A stretch of 64,000 nucleotides of DNA from Pseudomonas sp. DNDY-54 (lineage in GTDB: Bacteria > Pseudomonadota > Gammaproteobacteria > Pseudomonadales > Pseudomonadaceae), in contig NZ_CP082271.1 in the NCBI RefSeq assembly GCF_019880365.1, positions 3,658,001 to 3,722,000 of the forward strand, given 5' to 3'. Each line of letters starts with the position of its first letter. The first letter of the stretch is position 1. Below, in pieces: positions 16,770 to 26,900 of this stretch. The position numbers and the translations under genes were made by a program. The notes beneath the pieces are model-generated. The model did not search any database. It saw only the letters and a program-made list of their open reading frames with translations, and was not told the DNA's origin.

Positions 16770-17515
16770 TGAATCCGACTAAGAATTCCTGTACCGGCGC
16801 CTTGCAGTGGTGGCCGGCGCTGCTAGCCCTTTCCCTTAATGCTTGCAGTACGGTGGGCCCGCTAGGGGCTGAGTCCTTCACGCTAGAAGGTGAGCTGCCC
16901 GCCGACTTCGCCCTCAAAGCACAGGCTCACTACGGCGCGGCGGGAAGCTGCGACGGCCGGAGCCAGACGAAGACATTCAAAGCAGATTTTGACAGTCACC
17001 CTCATGAATACCGATTACGTATTCCAGTGAACTACCGCGACGGCACGTGCGACCTGCCGCTGGCCCGGGTCGGGCTGTTCATTAATGCCCGTTACGGCGA
17101 CAAGGACTGGCAACAAACTTATGACAACGGTGGGTTGACCATAGTCGACCAACTACCCGAGGGTGCTCCAGCATTTCAACCAGACGGGACGCTATCCAAG
17201 ACAGCGCAATGCTCATGGTTATTTCAGATCAGCAAGCTCGAACTAGAACTATCGAAGCAACTGAGCTGCAAAAGCGCAGGGCTTTATTTATCCCGTGACC
17301 AACTGCCGAACAAGACGGTAACCCTGACATTCAAACTAAACGATGAAGACCGTCCATACCTCAGTGGTTACTGGCTGGATACCGATACCGGCTGGAAACC
17401 GTGCACAGGCCGCTGGGGAACGAGGTTCGAGGAACTCTGCACGGACCCACCGCAATACCGCACCTTCCAGATGGATGGCCGGCAATGCACGGTCTACCCC
17501 AACTGCACAGAGTGA
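16769..17515 (+). CDS. Lipoprotein, candidate immunity protein for the adjacent lipase effector
   Basis: A 248-residue exported protein with a signal peptide and lipobox LNAC (about residues 23-26), so probably a periplasm-facing lipoprotein. The mature part contains about ten cysteines, which suggests disulphide bonds. I recognise no named domain with certainty. Immunity proteins for T6SS phospholipases are typically periplasmic or lipoproteins encoded beside the lipase, sometimes upstream of it, which fits here: it lies between the DUF4123 adaptor and the lipase, six bases before the latter. ATG 16769 overlaps the adaptor stop; an ATG at 16754 is also possible. Confidence 0.7.
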   Translation: MNPTKNSCTGALQWWPALLALSLNACSTVGPLGAESFTLEGELPADFALKAQAHYGAAGSCDGRSQTKTFKADFDSHPHEYRLRIPVNYRDGTCDLPLARVGLFINARYGDKDWQQTYDNGGLTIVDQLPEGAPAFQPDGTLSKTAQCSWLFQISKLELELSKQLSCKSAGLYLSRDQLPNKTVTLTFKLNDEDRPYLSGYWLDTDTGWKPCTGRWGTRFEELCTDPPQYRTFQMDGRQCTVYPNCTE

Positions 17516-17521
17516 TCATGG

Positions 17522-19660
17522 ATGAACGACTCAGTGTCTAACGTAACGATGCGATGCCCTCTCAGCCGCGATTGGATCAGCTTCCGTTTAGTAGATGAGC
17601 ATGGCGATGGAAAACCCTATGCTGGCCTCTCGTACCAATTGCAGGACAATCAAGGCCAACAGTATTTCGATGTGCTGGACAGTGACGGTTATACGAGAAC
17701 AGACAACATTCATTGCGGCCCGGTTGTTCTGTCAATTTTGGATAGCTATTCCGGCGGCGATCCCTGGTATGCAGCCATTTCTCGCCGAGAAAGTTTTTGT
17801 ATAGCCCTTACGGCGTTGCAAGTCGCTGCCGAGCAATCACCGGCAGGGCCTCGGGGTGCTGACGGAAATACCTATCTGGCGGAAGCACGGGCAATAAGAG
17901 AGCAGGCTCGCTTCCTTCGAGCAGAAGTCAGTGACTTCGCTGAGGTCTCCTGTCACCTTCCAGAACCCGACAATACCTGGGGGCCCAGATCTAAAGCAGA
18001 ACTAAAGCGAAACTCAGGTTTGGCACACGATCAGCAAGGCATTGCGCTCAGTCCAAACCAACACCATGTGATCGAAATCAAAGCGCTCCGCGCCTATAGC
18101 CCATTACTTTCCCGCGATACTGACTTCTGTGCACTGAACGCTTACCACCTCGCACTGATGAGCACATTCGTTTACGCCCCTTTTCATACCAACAAGAAGC
18201 CTTACGTTTCTTCACCTCCTCCCTACGACTCGATAGGGAGCATCGGCCATGTACTGCAGAATCAGTTGGGACGCCGAGTCAAGCCAACGCAGTTCGATGG
18301 TGCGGGCCCCTATCATTTACTTTGTGAGGAAGTTGCTTATTCGAAGCGCCTCGAGATTGTGCCCTACGATCCAGATCGCTACGGAAAAGAAGCGCGGGAT
18401 GAATGGCACAACCCAGAAGACGTGCATTTTCTATACAGCACGGGCGCGAATACCCAAGCTTTCATTACGCATAACGACAAAGTAGTACTGATCTCGGTGC
18501 GCGGCACTCAGGAAATGCTGGCAGATGCCAGCCGCGACGCTGATGCTCGCCAGGTGCCATTTGAGGATGGCGAAGGCGAGGCACATCGCGGGTTCTATGG
18601 TGGCTACAAAGCAGCGAAACCCTTCGTTGAGCGCTACCTTAATGCCTTCTACACAGGCGAGCAAACGTTGGTGATTTGTGGCCATAGCCTAGGGGGAGCA
18701 GTTGCCCTTCTGCTTGCGGAGTGGCTGCGTCGTAAGCCCACCAAACCAAAGGTCATCCTTTATACCTACGGCGCACCCCGCGCCGGCGACGCTGCTTTCG
18801 TTAAAGCCGCCCAGCCGCTTACCCACCACCGTATCGTTAACCATAACGATCCAGTTCCCGCCGTTCCGCTGCCCTGGATGGACGTGGAGTGGAAACTGGC
18901 TCTCCCCGGTACAGCTCTGCTTTTCAGCTCGCCAGTGACCGGCATCGCATTGTTGCTTGCAGGGCTCGTTAATCTTCAGGGCGACTCCTACGAGCACCAC
19001 GGCGAGCAGTGGCATTTCATGCCTCGGAAACCCGGGGGCGGAAGCGAGGCAGCAGTTCTGTGGCAACCGGGCTGCGCGCTGATCGACGAGCAAACCTGCG
19101 CACGCTACGTTGGGGAAATCGGCTTGGATGGTGATATGCCGAATCGGCTTGCAGTAGCGGGTACTCACCATGCCAGCGATAGCGGCTATGCACGAGCAGC
19201 GCTCACTAATCTTCTGCGCTGGAACGCCAGCATCGAAGAGCGCAACGGAAAGCTATTCAGCGAGGCCGAAATACGTGACATCTACGCCCAGCTGCTAAGC
19301 ACCGCCCAGTTACTGGAAAGCTGGCAAGCGCGCTCATTCAACGAGTTCCGCTGGGAAATCAGGCGCAGGGGTGAGATGCGTTTCTACGGCAAGAGCGATC
19401 TGGAACTACGTGCCATCTATGCCGATGCAATCGAACAAGGGGAACGCGTTCGAGCTGAACAGAGTCCGGCGCTAACTCGAACGCAGCAACGTTTGCTAGC
19501 GCAGGCGGAGCGCTTGGTGACGTTACGCAGCGTGTTCGGCGAACACGCAGAACGAGTCGATCTTGCGGAGTTGGTCGCGCAATGGCGCGCCATCAATGAT
19601 AACCAGGTCGCAGAGCGGCTTGCTGCTGTGACCAGAGAAAGCGCCCGAGCCTTCGCCTAG
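17522..19660 (+). CDS. Class-3 lipase T6SS effector (Tle-type phospholipase candidate)
   Basis: Probable antibacterial lipase of 712 residues delivered by the upstream VgrG and DUF4123 proteins. The catalytic part (about 310-500) has the alpha/beta-hydrolase elbow GHSLGG with nucleophile S389, an acid D443 in HNDPVPAVP, and a histidine at H492 or H493 in SYEHHGEQW, the expected class-3 lipase triad. Residues 18-65 form a beta-rich leader (SFRLVDEHGDGKPYAGLSY) like the extension on the PAAR protein at 4.4 kb. A hydrophobic segment near 465-485 may insert in membranes. The C-terminal 200 residues are helical and unassigned. No signal peptide is present, as for other T6SS cargo. Substrate and Tle class cannot be fixed from sequence alone. 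Confidence 0.82.
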   Translation: MNDSVSNVTMRCPLSRDWISFRLVDEHGDGKPYAGLSYQLQDNQGQQYFDVLDSDGYTRTDNIHCGPVVLSILDSYSGGDPWYAAISRRESFCIALTALQVAAEQSPAGPRGADGNTYLAEARAIREQARFLRAEVSDFAEVSCHLPEPDNTWGPRSKAELKRNSGLAHDQQGIALSPNQHHVIEIKALRAYSPLLSRDTDFCALNAYHLALMSTFVYAPFHTNKKPYVSSPPPYDSIGSIGHVLQNQLGRRVKPTQFDGAGPYHLLCEEVAYSKRLEIVPYDPDRYGKEARDEWHNPEDVHFLYSTGANTQAFITHNDKVVLISVRGTQEMLADASRDADARQVPFEDGEGEAHRGFYGGYKAAKPFVERYLNAFYTGEQTLVICGHSLGGAVALLLAEWLRRKPTKPKVILYTYGAPRAGDAAFVKAAQPLTHHRIVNHNDPVPAVPLPWMDVEWKLALPGTALLFSSPVTGIALLLAGLVNLQGDSYEHHGEQWHFMPRKPGGGSEAAVLWQPGCALIDEQTCARYVGEIGLDGDMPNRLAVAGTHHASDSGYARAALTNLLRWNASIEERNGKLFSEAEIRDIYAQLLSTAQLLESWQARSFNEFRWEIRRRGEMRFYGKSDLELRAIYADAIEQGERVRAEQSPALTRTQQRLLAQAERLVTLRSVFGEHAERVDLAELVAQWRAINDNQVAERLAAVTRESARAFA

Positions 19661-19665
19661 CAGTT

Positions 19666-19681
19666 TCGTCAGGTCTGACGA
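19666..19681. other. Short inverted repeat after the lipase gene
   Basis: TCGTCAG-GT-CTGACGA starts six bases after the lipase stop. It could fold into a small stem but is not followed by a T-run, so it is not a standard terminator. It may instead mark the junction between the cargo module and the resumed core genes. Confidence 0.25.
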
Positions 19682-19853
19682 GGGCGAAAGCATTTATAGC
19701 TGCAGCTCTCGTTTCAGCCCCAACCCCATCCTTTTTCGTGACCTTGTTCACCCACTCCAATAGCCAGCTGAACTTCAATACTCAGCCTGAGTCTCGCTTC
19801 GCCCTTCCGGCGGGCGGGACTGTCAGTCCACACGCTTTCAAGGAGGAAATCGC

Positions 19854-19988
19854 GTGCTAGCCCGCTATTGCGCCCTCGTTTTACTCGCCGCATCCCTCGC
19901 CCTTGCCGGCTGCTCCGGCAACTACAAATTTAACGACGATGACTATCGCCCGCTGGGCGATCCGCAGGCGTCTGCCCGCAGCAACTGA
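19854..19988 (+). CDS. orfX: Tiny T6SS lipoprotein OrfX
   Basis: A 44-residue lipoprotein precursor starting at GTG 19854, with the strong ribosome site AGGAGGA eight bases upstream. The signal sequence ends in the lipobox LAGC (cysteine 20). The mature peptide is only about 25 residues and very acidic (SGNYKFNDDDYRPLGDP). A similarly tiny lipoprotein gene, orfX, lies between sfa2 and fha2 in the P. aeruginosa HSI-II cluster, and this one holds the same place if the VgrG/lipase module is set aside. Function is unknown. Confidence 0.8.
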   Translation: MLARYCALVLLAASLALAGCSGNYKFNDDDYRPLGDPQASARSN

Positions 19989-20008
19989 TCCATCAGGAGA
20001 AAGGAACC

Positions 20009-21202
20009 ATGGAATTGGTTTTCGATATGGTCAGTGCGCAGCAGTTCGTACCGGGCCTGATCAGCAGCAAAACCTTCAAGCAAGCCGGCGGCGTCATCGG
20101 CCGTGCAGAAGATTGCGACTGGGTCATTCCCGATCGCAAGCGTGTGTTATCCAGCCGCCACGCCGAAGTGAGCTACCGGGACGGGGCATTTTATCTCACT
20201 GACACCAGCAGCAACGGCATCCAGCTCAAAGACACCGGCGCCAGCCTGGACAAGGGCCAGCCTCAGCGGATTGAACACGGCAGCGTTTACTGCCTGGGCG
20301 ACTTCGAAATCCGAGCGCGGCTTATCCAGGACCCTGCTTCCTTCGAGGGCGATATCGGACGTCCGCAGCCGGCCGGTAGCATTATTCCCGACGACGCCTT
20401 TCTTGATCTCGATCCGCTGACCGCTCTGGACCAACAGGAGCGCGTCTATGCAGAAGTCGACGACCTGACGGCCGTGCTTGCGCCGGCCCGGGCGCAGGCA
20501 CAGCAGCGCGACTACGCGCAGATCGACGAGGAGAACCTGCAGATTCCTGAACTGGTAATGCCCACTGCGGCTGCGCAACCCAAAGCCGCCCTTGAACCCG
20601 AGCGGCTGCCTCCAAACTTCTGGGCGCGCTTCGGCGAGGCGCTCGGCGTCAGCCTGGACGACCTCGACGAAGAGGCTTGCCAAGCGCTGGCGCTCAAAGC
20701 CGCGAGCCTGCTCAAGCAGAGCGTTGGAGGCCTCCAACAGGCGCTGCGCACGCGTGGCGAGCTCAAGAACGAAATGCGCCTGTCGTTGACTACCGTGCAA
20801 AGCGCGGGCAACAACCCGCTCAAGCACAGCATCGACAGCGGCGAGGCGCTGACCCTGTTGCTACGCAGCGGCAAGGCCGGTCAACTCCCGTCTGAGCAAG
20901 CAGTAGGCCGGGCCTTCCGTGACCTGCAGGCGCACCAAGTGGCGATGCTGGCTGCCAGCCGCGCCGCCGTCAAAGGCATGCTCGACCAACTCTCGCCACA
21001 TCAGCTGGCCCTGCGCTTCGAGCAGGACAACAAGCCGCTGATCGCTACCGCGGGGAGCCGCTGGCGGGCGTACAAGCGCCTGCATCTGGCCATGCAACGT
21101 GACGATGACTGGAGCGAGCGGCTGTTCGCCCGCGATTTCGCGCAGGCTTACGAGGAACAAGTACGCCTGATTGCCACGCTCAACACCGACCTTCAAGGAT
21201 GA
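20009..21202 (+). CDS. fha2: T6SS FHA-domain protein (Fha2/TagH)
   Basis: Forkhead-associated protein that binds phosphothreonine and links the kinase/phosphatase pair to T6SS assembly. The 397-residue product has an N-terminal FHA domain with GRAEDCDWVIPD, the SSRHAEV phosphopeptide-binding loop and TSSNGIQL. The C-terminal half (about 195-390) is the helical domain found in type VI FHA proteins (FWARFGEALGVSLDDL to the end). GGAGAAAGGA precedes ATG 20009, 20 bases after orfX. With stk1 and stp1 in the same operon it probably forms a phosphorylation switch. Confidence 0.94.
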   Translation: MELVFDMVSAQQFVPGLISSKTFKQAGGVIGRAEDCDWVIPDRKRVLSSRHAEVSYRDGAFYLTDTSSNGIQLKDTGASLDKGQPQRIEHGSVYCLGDFEIRARLIQDPASFEGDIGRPQPAGSIIPDDAFLDLDPLTALDQQERVYAEVDDLTAVLAPARAQAQQRDYAQIDEENLQIPELVMPTAAAQPKAALEPERLPPNFWARFGEALGVSLDDLDEEACQALALKAASLLKQSVGGLQQALRTRGELKNEMRLSLTTVQSAGNNPLKHSIDSGEALTLLLRSGKAGQLPSEQAVGRAFRDLQAHQVAMLAASRAAVKGMLDQLSPHQLALRFEQDNKPLIATAGSRWRAYKRLHLAMQRDDDWSERLFARDFAQAYEEQVRLIATLNTDLQG

Positions 21203-21207
21203 CGTCC

Positions 21208-21687
21208 ATGACTCGCTTTTTATCCGCAGCAGTGCTTGCGGCGTTAGCTGCGCTTGGCGGCTGCTCGGCGCTATCGCCCAACTCGGATCTGACCAAGTTG
21301 GACTTGTCACTGCAAGGCAGCGACCGGCTCAACCCCGACCTCAACGGCCGACCCTCACCCATCGTGATTCGCCTGATCGAACTCAAGCATCCGGTGGCGT
21401 TCGAGAACACCGACTTCTTCTCGCTCTACCAGCGGCCCAAGGAAGCGCTGTCGCCGGACCTGGTGATTCAGGAAGAACTAGAACTACGCCCCGGCGAGCA
21501 GCGCGATCTCAAACTCCATGTTCAGGACGGCAGCCGCTATGTCGGTGTGCTGGCGGCCTACCGCGATCTGCCCGAGTCCAACTGGCGTTTCGTCATTCCT
21601 CTGCAGCAAAAAGCACAGAACCGCATCGAGCTGAGCCTCGACGAGCGCGGTATCCAGAGCATCGACCCGCTCGCGAAGGGGAATTAA
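21208..21687 (+). CDS. tssJ: T6SS outer-membrane lipoprotein TssJ
   Basis: TssJ anchors the trans-envelope complex in the outer membrane and binds the periplasmic domain of TssM. The 159-residue precursor has a signal peptide with lipobox LGGC, then the beta-sandwich family pattern (RPSPIVIRLIELKHPVAFEN, then FFSLYQ). ATG 21208 gives a well-spaced AAGGA site eight bases upstream; ATG 21199 would overlap the fha stop but leaves the AAGG directly against the start codon. Confidence 0.94.
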   Translation: MTRFLSAAVLAALAALGGCSALSPNSDLTKLDLSLQGSDRLNPDLNGRPSPIVIRLIELKHPVAFENTDFFSLYQRPKEALSPDLVIQEELELRPGEQRDLKLHVQDGSRYVGVLAAYRDLPESNWRFVIPLQQKAQNRIELSLDERGIQSIDPLAKGN

Positions 21688-21690
21688 TCG

Positions 21691-23022
21691 ATGACCATGA
21701 ACAAAGTGGTCTGGCAGGAAGGCATGCTGTTGCGTCCGCAGCACTTTCAGCAGAGTGACCGTTATTACGATGCCCAGCTCAAGCTGCGCACCCAGAAGCT
21801 GGGCCATTACGCCTGGGGCTTTTTCGAGCTGGATATCGACCGCCAATTCCTCAACATGGGCAAACTGGTGCTTAGCCAGGCCAGCGGCATTCTCCCCGAT
21901 GGCAGCCTGTTCGAGATCGGTGCAGAACGAGAGCCGCTCGCTCTCGACGTCCCGCCTAACACCGGCAATACCCCCGTATATCTGGCGCTGCCGCTGGTGA
22001 CAGGCAATCACATCGAGAGCCGTCGCCCAGAGCAGAAGGACGTACTGGCGCGATACACCGTGTTCGACGAAGAGGTCACTGACTCCAACGCCGGCGATAG
22101 CAGCAGCTGCCAGGTCAGCACCGGCCGCCCGGACTTTCGGCTGCTGCTGGGAGAGCAACAGAGCGATCAGGCGTACGTGAAACTCAAGCTCTGTGACATC
22201 CTCGACACCACGCCGGACGGGGTGATCAGCCTCGACCCCGAATACATCCCGACCTTCATCGACTTCCAAGCCTCCAGCTACCTGCTGTCCTGCCTGAAAG
22301 AAGTCATCAGCATGCTCGGTCATCGTGGCGACATCCTGGCCGAGCGTATCCGCGCTACCGGCAAGGTGGGCGGAGCTGAAGTCGGCGACTTCATGATGCT
22401 GCAGCTGATCAACCGTTACGAACCCGTGCTACGCCATTACATGGGTATCGACCGGATCCATCCTGAACACATCTACCGTGAGCTGCTGGGGTTGCTGGGC
22501 GAACTGGCGACGTTCTCCAGCGAGACCAAACGACCTCGCCTCGATGGTCGCTACCTGCACAACGACCAGGGCCTTTCGTTCCGCAAGCTGATGGATGCGA
22601 TTCGCCAGGTGCTGTCGATGGTGCTCGAACAGCACGCCATCGAGCTGCTACTGCAGCAGCGTCAATACGGCATTCAGGTCTCGCCGCTGCACGACCACAA
22701 GCTGCTCGGCAGCGCCTCGTTCGTGCTCGCAGCCAGCGCCCAGTGCGACTCGGAAGAGCTGCGCACGCGCCTGCCGGCCCACCTCAAGGTCGGCCCGGTC
22801 GAGCGCATTCGCCAGCTGGTCAACCTGCACCTGCCGGGTATCAAGGTCAAACCGTTGCCGGTGGCACCGCGGCAGATTCCATTCCATTCCGGCAAGACCT
22901 ACTTCGCGTTGGAACTCAGTTCTGAGGAACTGGCGCAACTGGAGCGCTCCGGCGGCTTCGCCTTCCATGTGTCCGGCGAATTCTCCGGGCTTGAGCTGAA
23001 ATTCTGGGCGATCAGGAACTGA
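21691..23022 (+). CDS. tssK: T6SS baseplate-membrane connector TssK
   Basis: TssK trimers join the baseplate to the TssJLM membrane complex. The product is 443 residues, normal length, and begins with the family signature VVWQEGMLLRPQHFQQSDRY. The middle region has the LINRYEPVLRHY block and the C-terminus the receptor-binding-like domain (SEFSGLELKFWAIRN-like ending). AAGGGGA is nine bases before ATG 21691; ATG 21697 is the alternative. It follows tssJ by three bases and precedes tssL by five. Confidence 0.97.
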   Translation: MTMNKVVWQEGMLLRPQHFQQSDRYYDAQLKLRTQKLGHYAWGFFELDIDRQFLNMGKLVLSQASGILPDGSLFEIGAEREPLALDVPPNTGNTPVYLALPLVTGNHIESRRPEQKDVLARYTVFDEEVTDSNAGDSSSCQVSTGRPDFRLLLGEQQSDQAYVKLKLCDILDTTPDGVISLDPEYIPTFIDFQASSYLLSCLKEVISMLGHRGDILAERIRATGKVGGAEVGDFMMLQLINRYEPVLRHYMGIDRIHPEHIYRELLGLLGELATFSSETKRPRLDGRYLHNDQGLSFRKLMDAIRQVLSMVLEQHAIELLLQQRQYGIQVSPLHDHKLLGSASFVLAASAQCDSEELRTRLPAHLKVGPVERIRQLVNLHLPGIKVKPLPVAPRQIPFHSGKTYFALELSSEELAQLERSGGFAFHVSGEFSGLELKFWAIRN

Positions 23023-23027
23023 CCGAC

Positions 23028-23900
23028 ATGATCAGAGAAATGGACTACGCACAGGACGACAAGACCGTCATCCTCAATCGCCACGGGGACGCCCCGGCGC
23101 AAAGCCCGCTGACCGATTTCAGCGCACCGCCCAAATTCGAGCAACTCGAAGAACGGATGATCTACGCGGCGCGCCTGCGCCCGGCCGAAACCTTCAACAT
23201 CAGCCTCAACCCTTTGGTCGCAGCGGCCTCCTCGCTTCTTTCGGAAGTGGTGCGGCTCAAGCACAGCTACGAAGGGGAAGACTTGCACACCCTGAATCAG
23301 CGCTTATCCAGCGAACTCAAGCTGTTCGAGCACCGCGCCCTGCATGACGGCGCCGAAAGCAGCCAGGTAATGGCCGCCCGCTACGTGCTGTGCACAGCCA
23401 TCGACGAGGCGGTCGTGACCACTCCGTGGGGCAACGAAAGTGAATGGTCGCAGATGAGCCTGTTGTCCTCCTTCCACAACGAGACCTTCGGCGGTGAGAA
23501 GTTCTTCCAGCTGCTCGAGCGCCTCTCGCGCAACCCGGTCAAGCACCTGCCGATGCTGGAGCTGATGTACCTGAGCCTGTCGCTCGGTTTTGAAGGCAAG
23601 TACCGGGTGATGCCACGCGGCATGCTCGAGCTCGAAGCAGTGCGCGACAGTCTCTACCGGCAGATCCGCCAGCTGCGTGGCGACGTACCGCGCGAGGTCT
23701 CGCCGCATTGGCAGGGCCTTCGCGACACACGTCGACGCCTGGTGCGCATCGTGCCCTGGTGGATGGTTGCGATGTTCACGCTGATTTGCCTGGGAATGCT
23801 GTACGCGGGCTTTGCCTGGGTACTGGGCGAGCAGCGTGACACCGTCCTGCAGCCTTACCAAACCGTCGATCCGACCGTTCAGGTCGAGCCTCAGCCGTAA
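23028..23900 (+). CDS. tssL: T6SS inner-membrane protein TssL (DotU/IcmH)
   Basis: TssL partners TssM in the inner membrane and recruits the baseplate through TssK. The 290-residue protein is mostly a cytoplasmic helical hook domain (LNPLVAAASSLLSEVVRLK, YVLCTAIDEAVVTTPWG) followed by one C-terminal membrane segment at about 243-265. It ends soon after this segment, so it lacks the OmpA-like peptidoglycan-binding extension found on some TssL proteins; anchoring to peptidoglycan must come from another protein or be absent. Confidence 0.96.
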   Translation: MIREMDYAQDDKTVILNRHGDAPAQSPLTDFSAPPKFEQLEERMIYAARLRPAETFNISLNPLVAAASSLLSEVVRLKHSYEGEDLHTLNQRLSSELKLFEHRALHDGAESSQVMAARYVLCTAIDEAVVTTPWGNESEWSQMSLLSSFHNETFGGEKFFQLLERLSRNPVKHLPMLELMYLSLSLGFEGKYRVMPRGMLELEAVRDSLYRQIRQLRGDVPREVSPHWQGLRDTRRRLVRIVPWWMVAMFTLICLGMLYAGFAWVLGEQRDTVLQPYQTVDPTVQVEPQP

Positions 23901-23915
23901 CAAGGACGTAATGCC

Positions 23916-26900
23916 ATGAAGGTTTTTTTCGGCAAGCTTGCCGCGTTTTTCCGCAAGACCTGGGTATGGAGCCTATGCGTCCTGCTGGTACTAGCCCTAC
24001 TGGTCTGGTTCGTCGGTCCGCTGCTCGCAGTGGACGACTACAAGTTCTGGGAGTCCTCGACCAGCCGCCTGCTAACCATTGCCGGGCTGTGCCTGGCCTG
24101 GGGTTTGTTCATGGTCTTCGCCAGCTGGCACAACACGCGCCAGAAGCAGGCAGAGGCCAGTGATGAAGAGGTACAGGAGCGGCTGCGTCGCGAGGGACTG
24201 GTCAACGAGGAGCAGAGCATCCTGCGTCAGCGCTACCGCGACGCCGTGCGGACCCTCAAGAGCTCGAGTCTGTACCGCGGGCGCAGCGAGAAATGGCGCA
24301 ATGATTTGCCTTGGTATTTGCTGCTCGGCCCTCAGGGCAGCGGCAAGACTTCACTGCTGGACTTCTCGGGCCTAGATTTCCCGCTCAATCGGGGCGAAAA
24401 CCAGCGCCTGACCAAGGACGTCTCGGGTACCCGTTACGCTGATTGGTACTTCGCCGACCATGCGGTGCTGATCGATACCGCGGGTCGCTACCTGACCCAG
24501 CCTGATTCGGCCGTCGACAGCAAGGCGTGGGACACCCTGCTCGGCCTGCTGCGCCGCCGCCGTGCGCGCCCGCTCAACGGCGTGCTGATCAACATTCCGG
24601 TCGAACAGCTGCTGCAATCGAGCGAACTGGAACTCGAAACCCTGGCGCGCCAAAGCCGCCAACGACTGCACGAGATTCATCAGCGCTTGGGCGCTGATGT
24701 GCCGGTGTACCTAGTACTGAGCAAAGCAGACAAGGTGCTGGGCTTCGACGAGTTCTTCGATCAGCTCTCGCGCGAAGAGAGTGATCAAGTGCTGGGCGCC
24801 AGCTTCCGCAAGGAACAGGACGGCACCGACGTTAATGTTGCCAGGAGCGAGTTCGAAGAACTGCTGCGCCGACTCAACAGTCAGGTCATCCTGCGCATGC
24901 ATCAGGAGCGCGATACCCAGCGCCGCGGTCGCATCCTCGACTTCCCACACCAGCTTGGCCAGATCGGCGAGCGCCTTTGTCTGTTCGTGGAGCTGGCGTT
25001 CACCGGCAACCGCTACCAGCGTGCCAGCCAGCTGCGCGGCTTCTACCTGACCAGCGCGCCGCAACTGCAAGGTGGGCTGGACCCGCTCACCAGTGGCATC
25101 GGCCGCAATCTTGGTTTGTCGAGCAGCGCGCTGCCAACCTTCCGCAGCGGTCGGGCACGCTTCATCAATCACCTACTTAGCCGGGTGATTTTCCCCGAGG
25201 CGGACCTGGCCGGCCTGGACCAGAAGGAAGTGCGCCGCATCGACTGGGGTCAACGCGCCCTGTATGCCGCAAGCTTCGCCTGCCTGGCGCTGTTTGGTGC
25301 GCTCTGGGCCAGCGGATTCTCCGGCAACCACGAGCGCCTGGAACAGCTGCGCAATCTGGCTGACCAGATCGGCCGCGAGCACCAGGGTATCAGTGCTCAG
25401 GATGACGCGCTGCGCACGCTCAAGGCGTTGGACACCAGCTATGCCGCCACACAGGTGTTCCCCGACAAAGCCGAGGTCTCCTACCTGCAACGAGGCGGCC
25501 TCTACCAGGGCGAGCAGGTCGATCCGACCTTGCATAACGCCTATCGCCGCGAACTGGAAAGCCTGCTGCTGACCCGCGTCGCCCGTCAGCTCGAAGCCCA
25601 GATCCGCGCCAATCTTGATGATCGCGAGCGCCTGCTCGGCAGCCTGCGCGCCTACCTCATGCTGAACCTTGAGCCGCGACGTGATAATGCCTTCCTCAAG
25701 GAATGGCTGGCAGCAGACTGGTCGCTGCGCTACGCGGGGAACGCGGTAGCGCAGAACGGGCTGTTGACGCATTTCGACCGGCTGCTCAATGAGGGCTTCG
25801 CTCCTTACCCGCTCAACGACCAGCTGGTCGCCGAGGCACGCCAAGTTCTGCGCAGCGAATCGTTGGCCAACGTCGTCTACCGCATGCTCCGCGACCAGGC
25901 CCGAAGCCTGCCGGATTACCGTTTCAGCCAACGTCTCGGTCCTCAGGGCGCACTGTTCAACGGCAGTGACTATGCCATTCCAGGCTTCTACACCCAGAGC
26001 GGCTATCAGAAGTTCTACGTGGCGCAGGGCAGCGATCTCGTGCGCGAGATCCTTCGCGATAACTGGGTGCTCGGCGAGGGCGACAGCCTGAGCCTGAAGG
26101 ATCTGGGTCGGCTGATGGTCGAAATGGAGCAGCTCTATTTCCGCGACTACGCCAACTTCTGGAGCGAAGCGGTCGCTCAGCTGACGCTGGAACCGATCGA
26201 AGGTGCAGGCCAGGGCTCGGTATTACTAAGCGGGTTGTCCGCAGCTAACTCACCGCTGTTGCAGTTGCTGGTCGAAATCCGCGATAACACCCGCTTTGCC
26301 GGCGCCGCGGACGCCGCTGGTGATACCGCACAGGCGGCTGACGCGCTCGAAGGCGCCAACGGCAAGTTGGGCAAAGCCGCCAAGCTGGCATCGGCCGCTG
26401 CCGAGCAGGCTCAGGCCGCACTGGCCAAGAATCTGCCAGATACCGCGCGCAAAACGTTGGAGCGCCGCTTCGAGCCTTTGCATCGTTTGCTCGACGACAA
26501 TGCTGGCGCCAGCGCCGAGTTGGTCCCAACACTCCAAGCACTCGATGCACTGCAACTGCAACTGGCGGGCCTGGCCCACGCCAGCGCGCCGGATCAGGCC
26601 GCTTTCGAGCTGGCAAAGGCGCGCATGGGCGGGCAGCGAGATGCGATCAACCAGCTTCGCGCCAGCGCAGCGCGCCTGCCGCAACCCATCGGCAACTGGC
26701 TCGGTCTGCTCGCTGAAGACAGCTGGAGCCTGGTGCTTAACAACGCTTATCACTACCTGAATCAGCGCTACCAGAGCGAGCTCTACACCTTCTACAAGGG
26801 CTCGCTGCGCCAGCGCTACCCATTCAGCGCCCACAGCGAAAGTGACGTCGCGATCGCCGACTTCCGTGAGTTCTTCAAGACGCAGGGCGTGGCGGACGGC

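Noticed and set aside
19593..19778. A 61-codon minus-strand frame at the end of the lipase gene
   Set aside because: It overlaps the lipase coding region, has no clear ribosome site, and I could not link it to any family.
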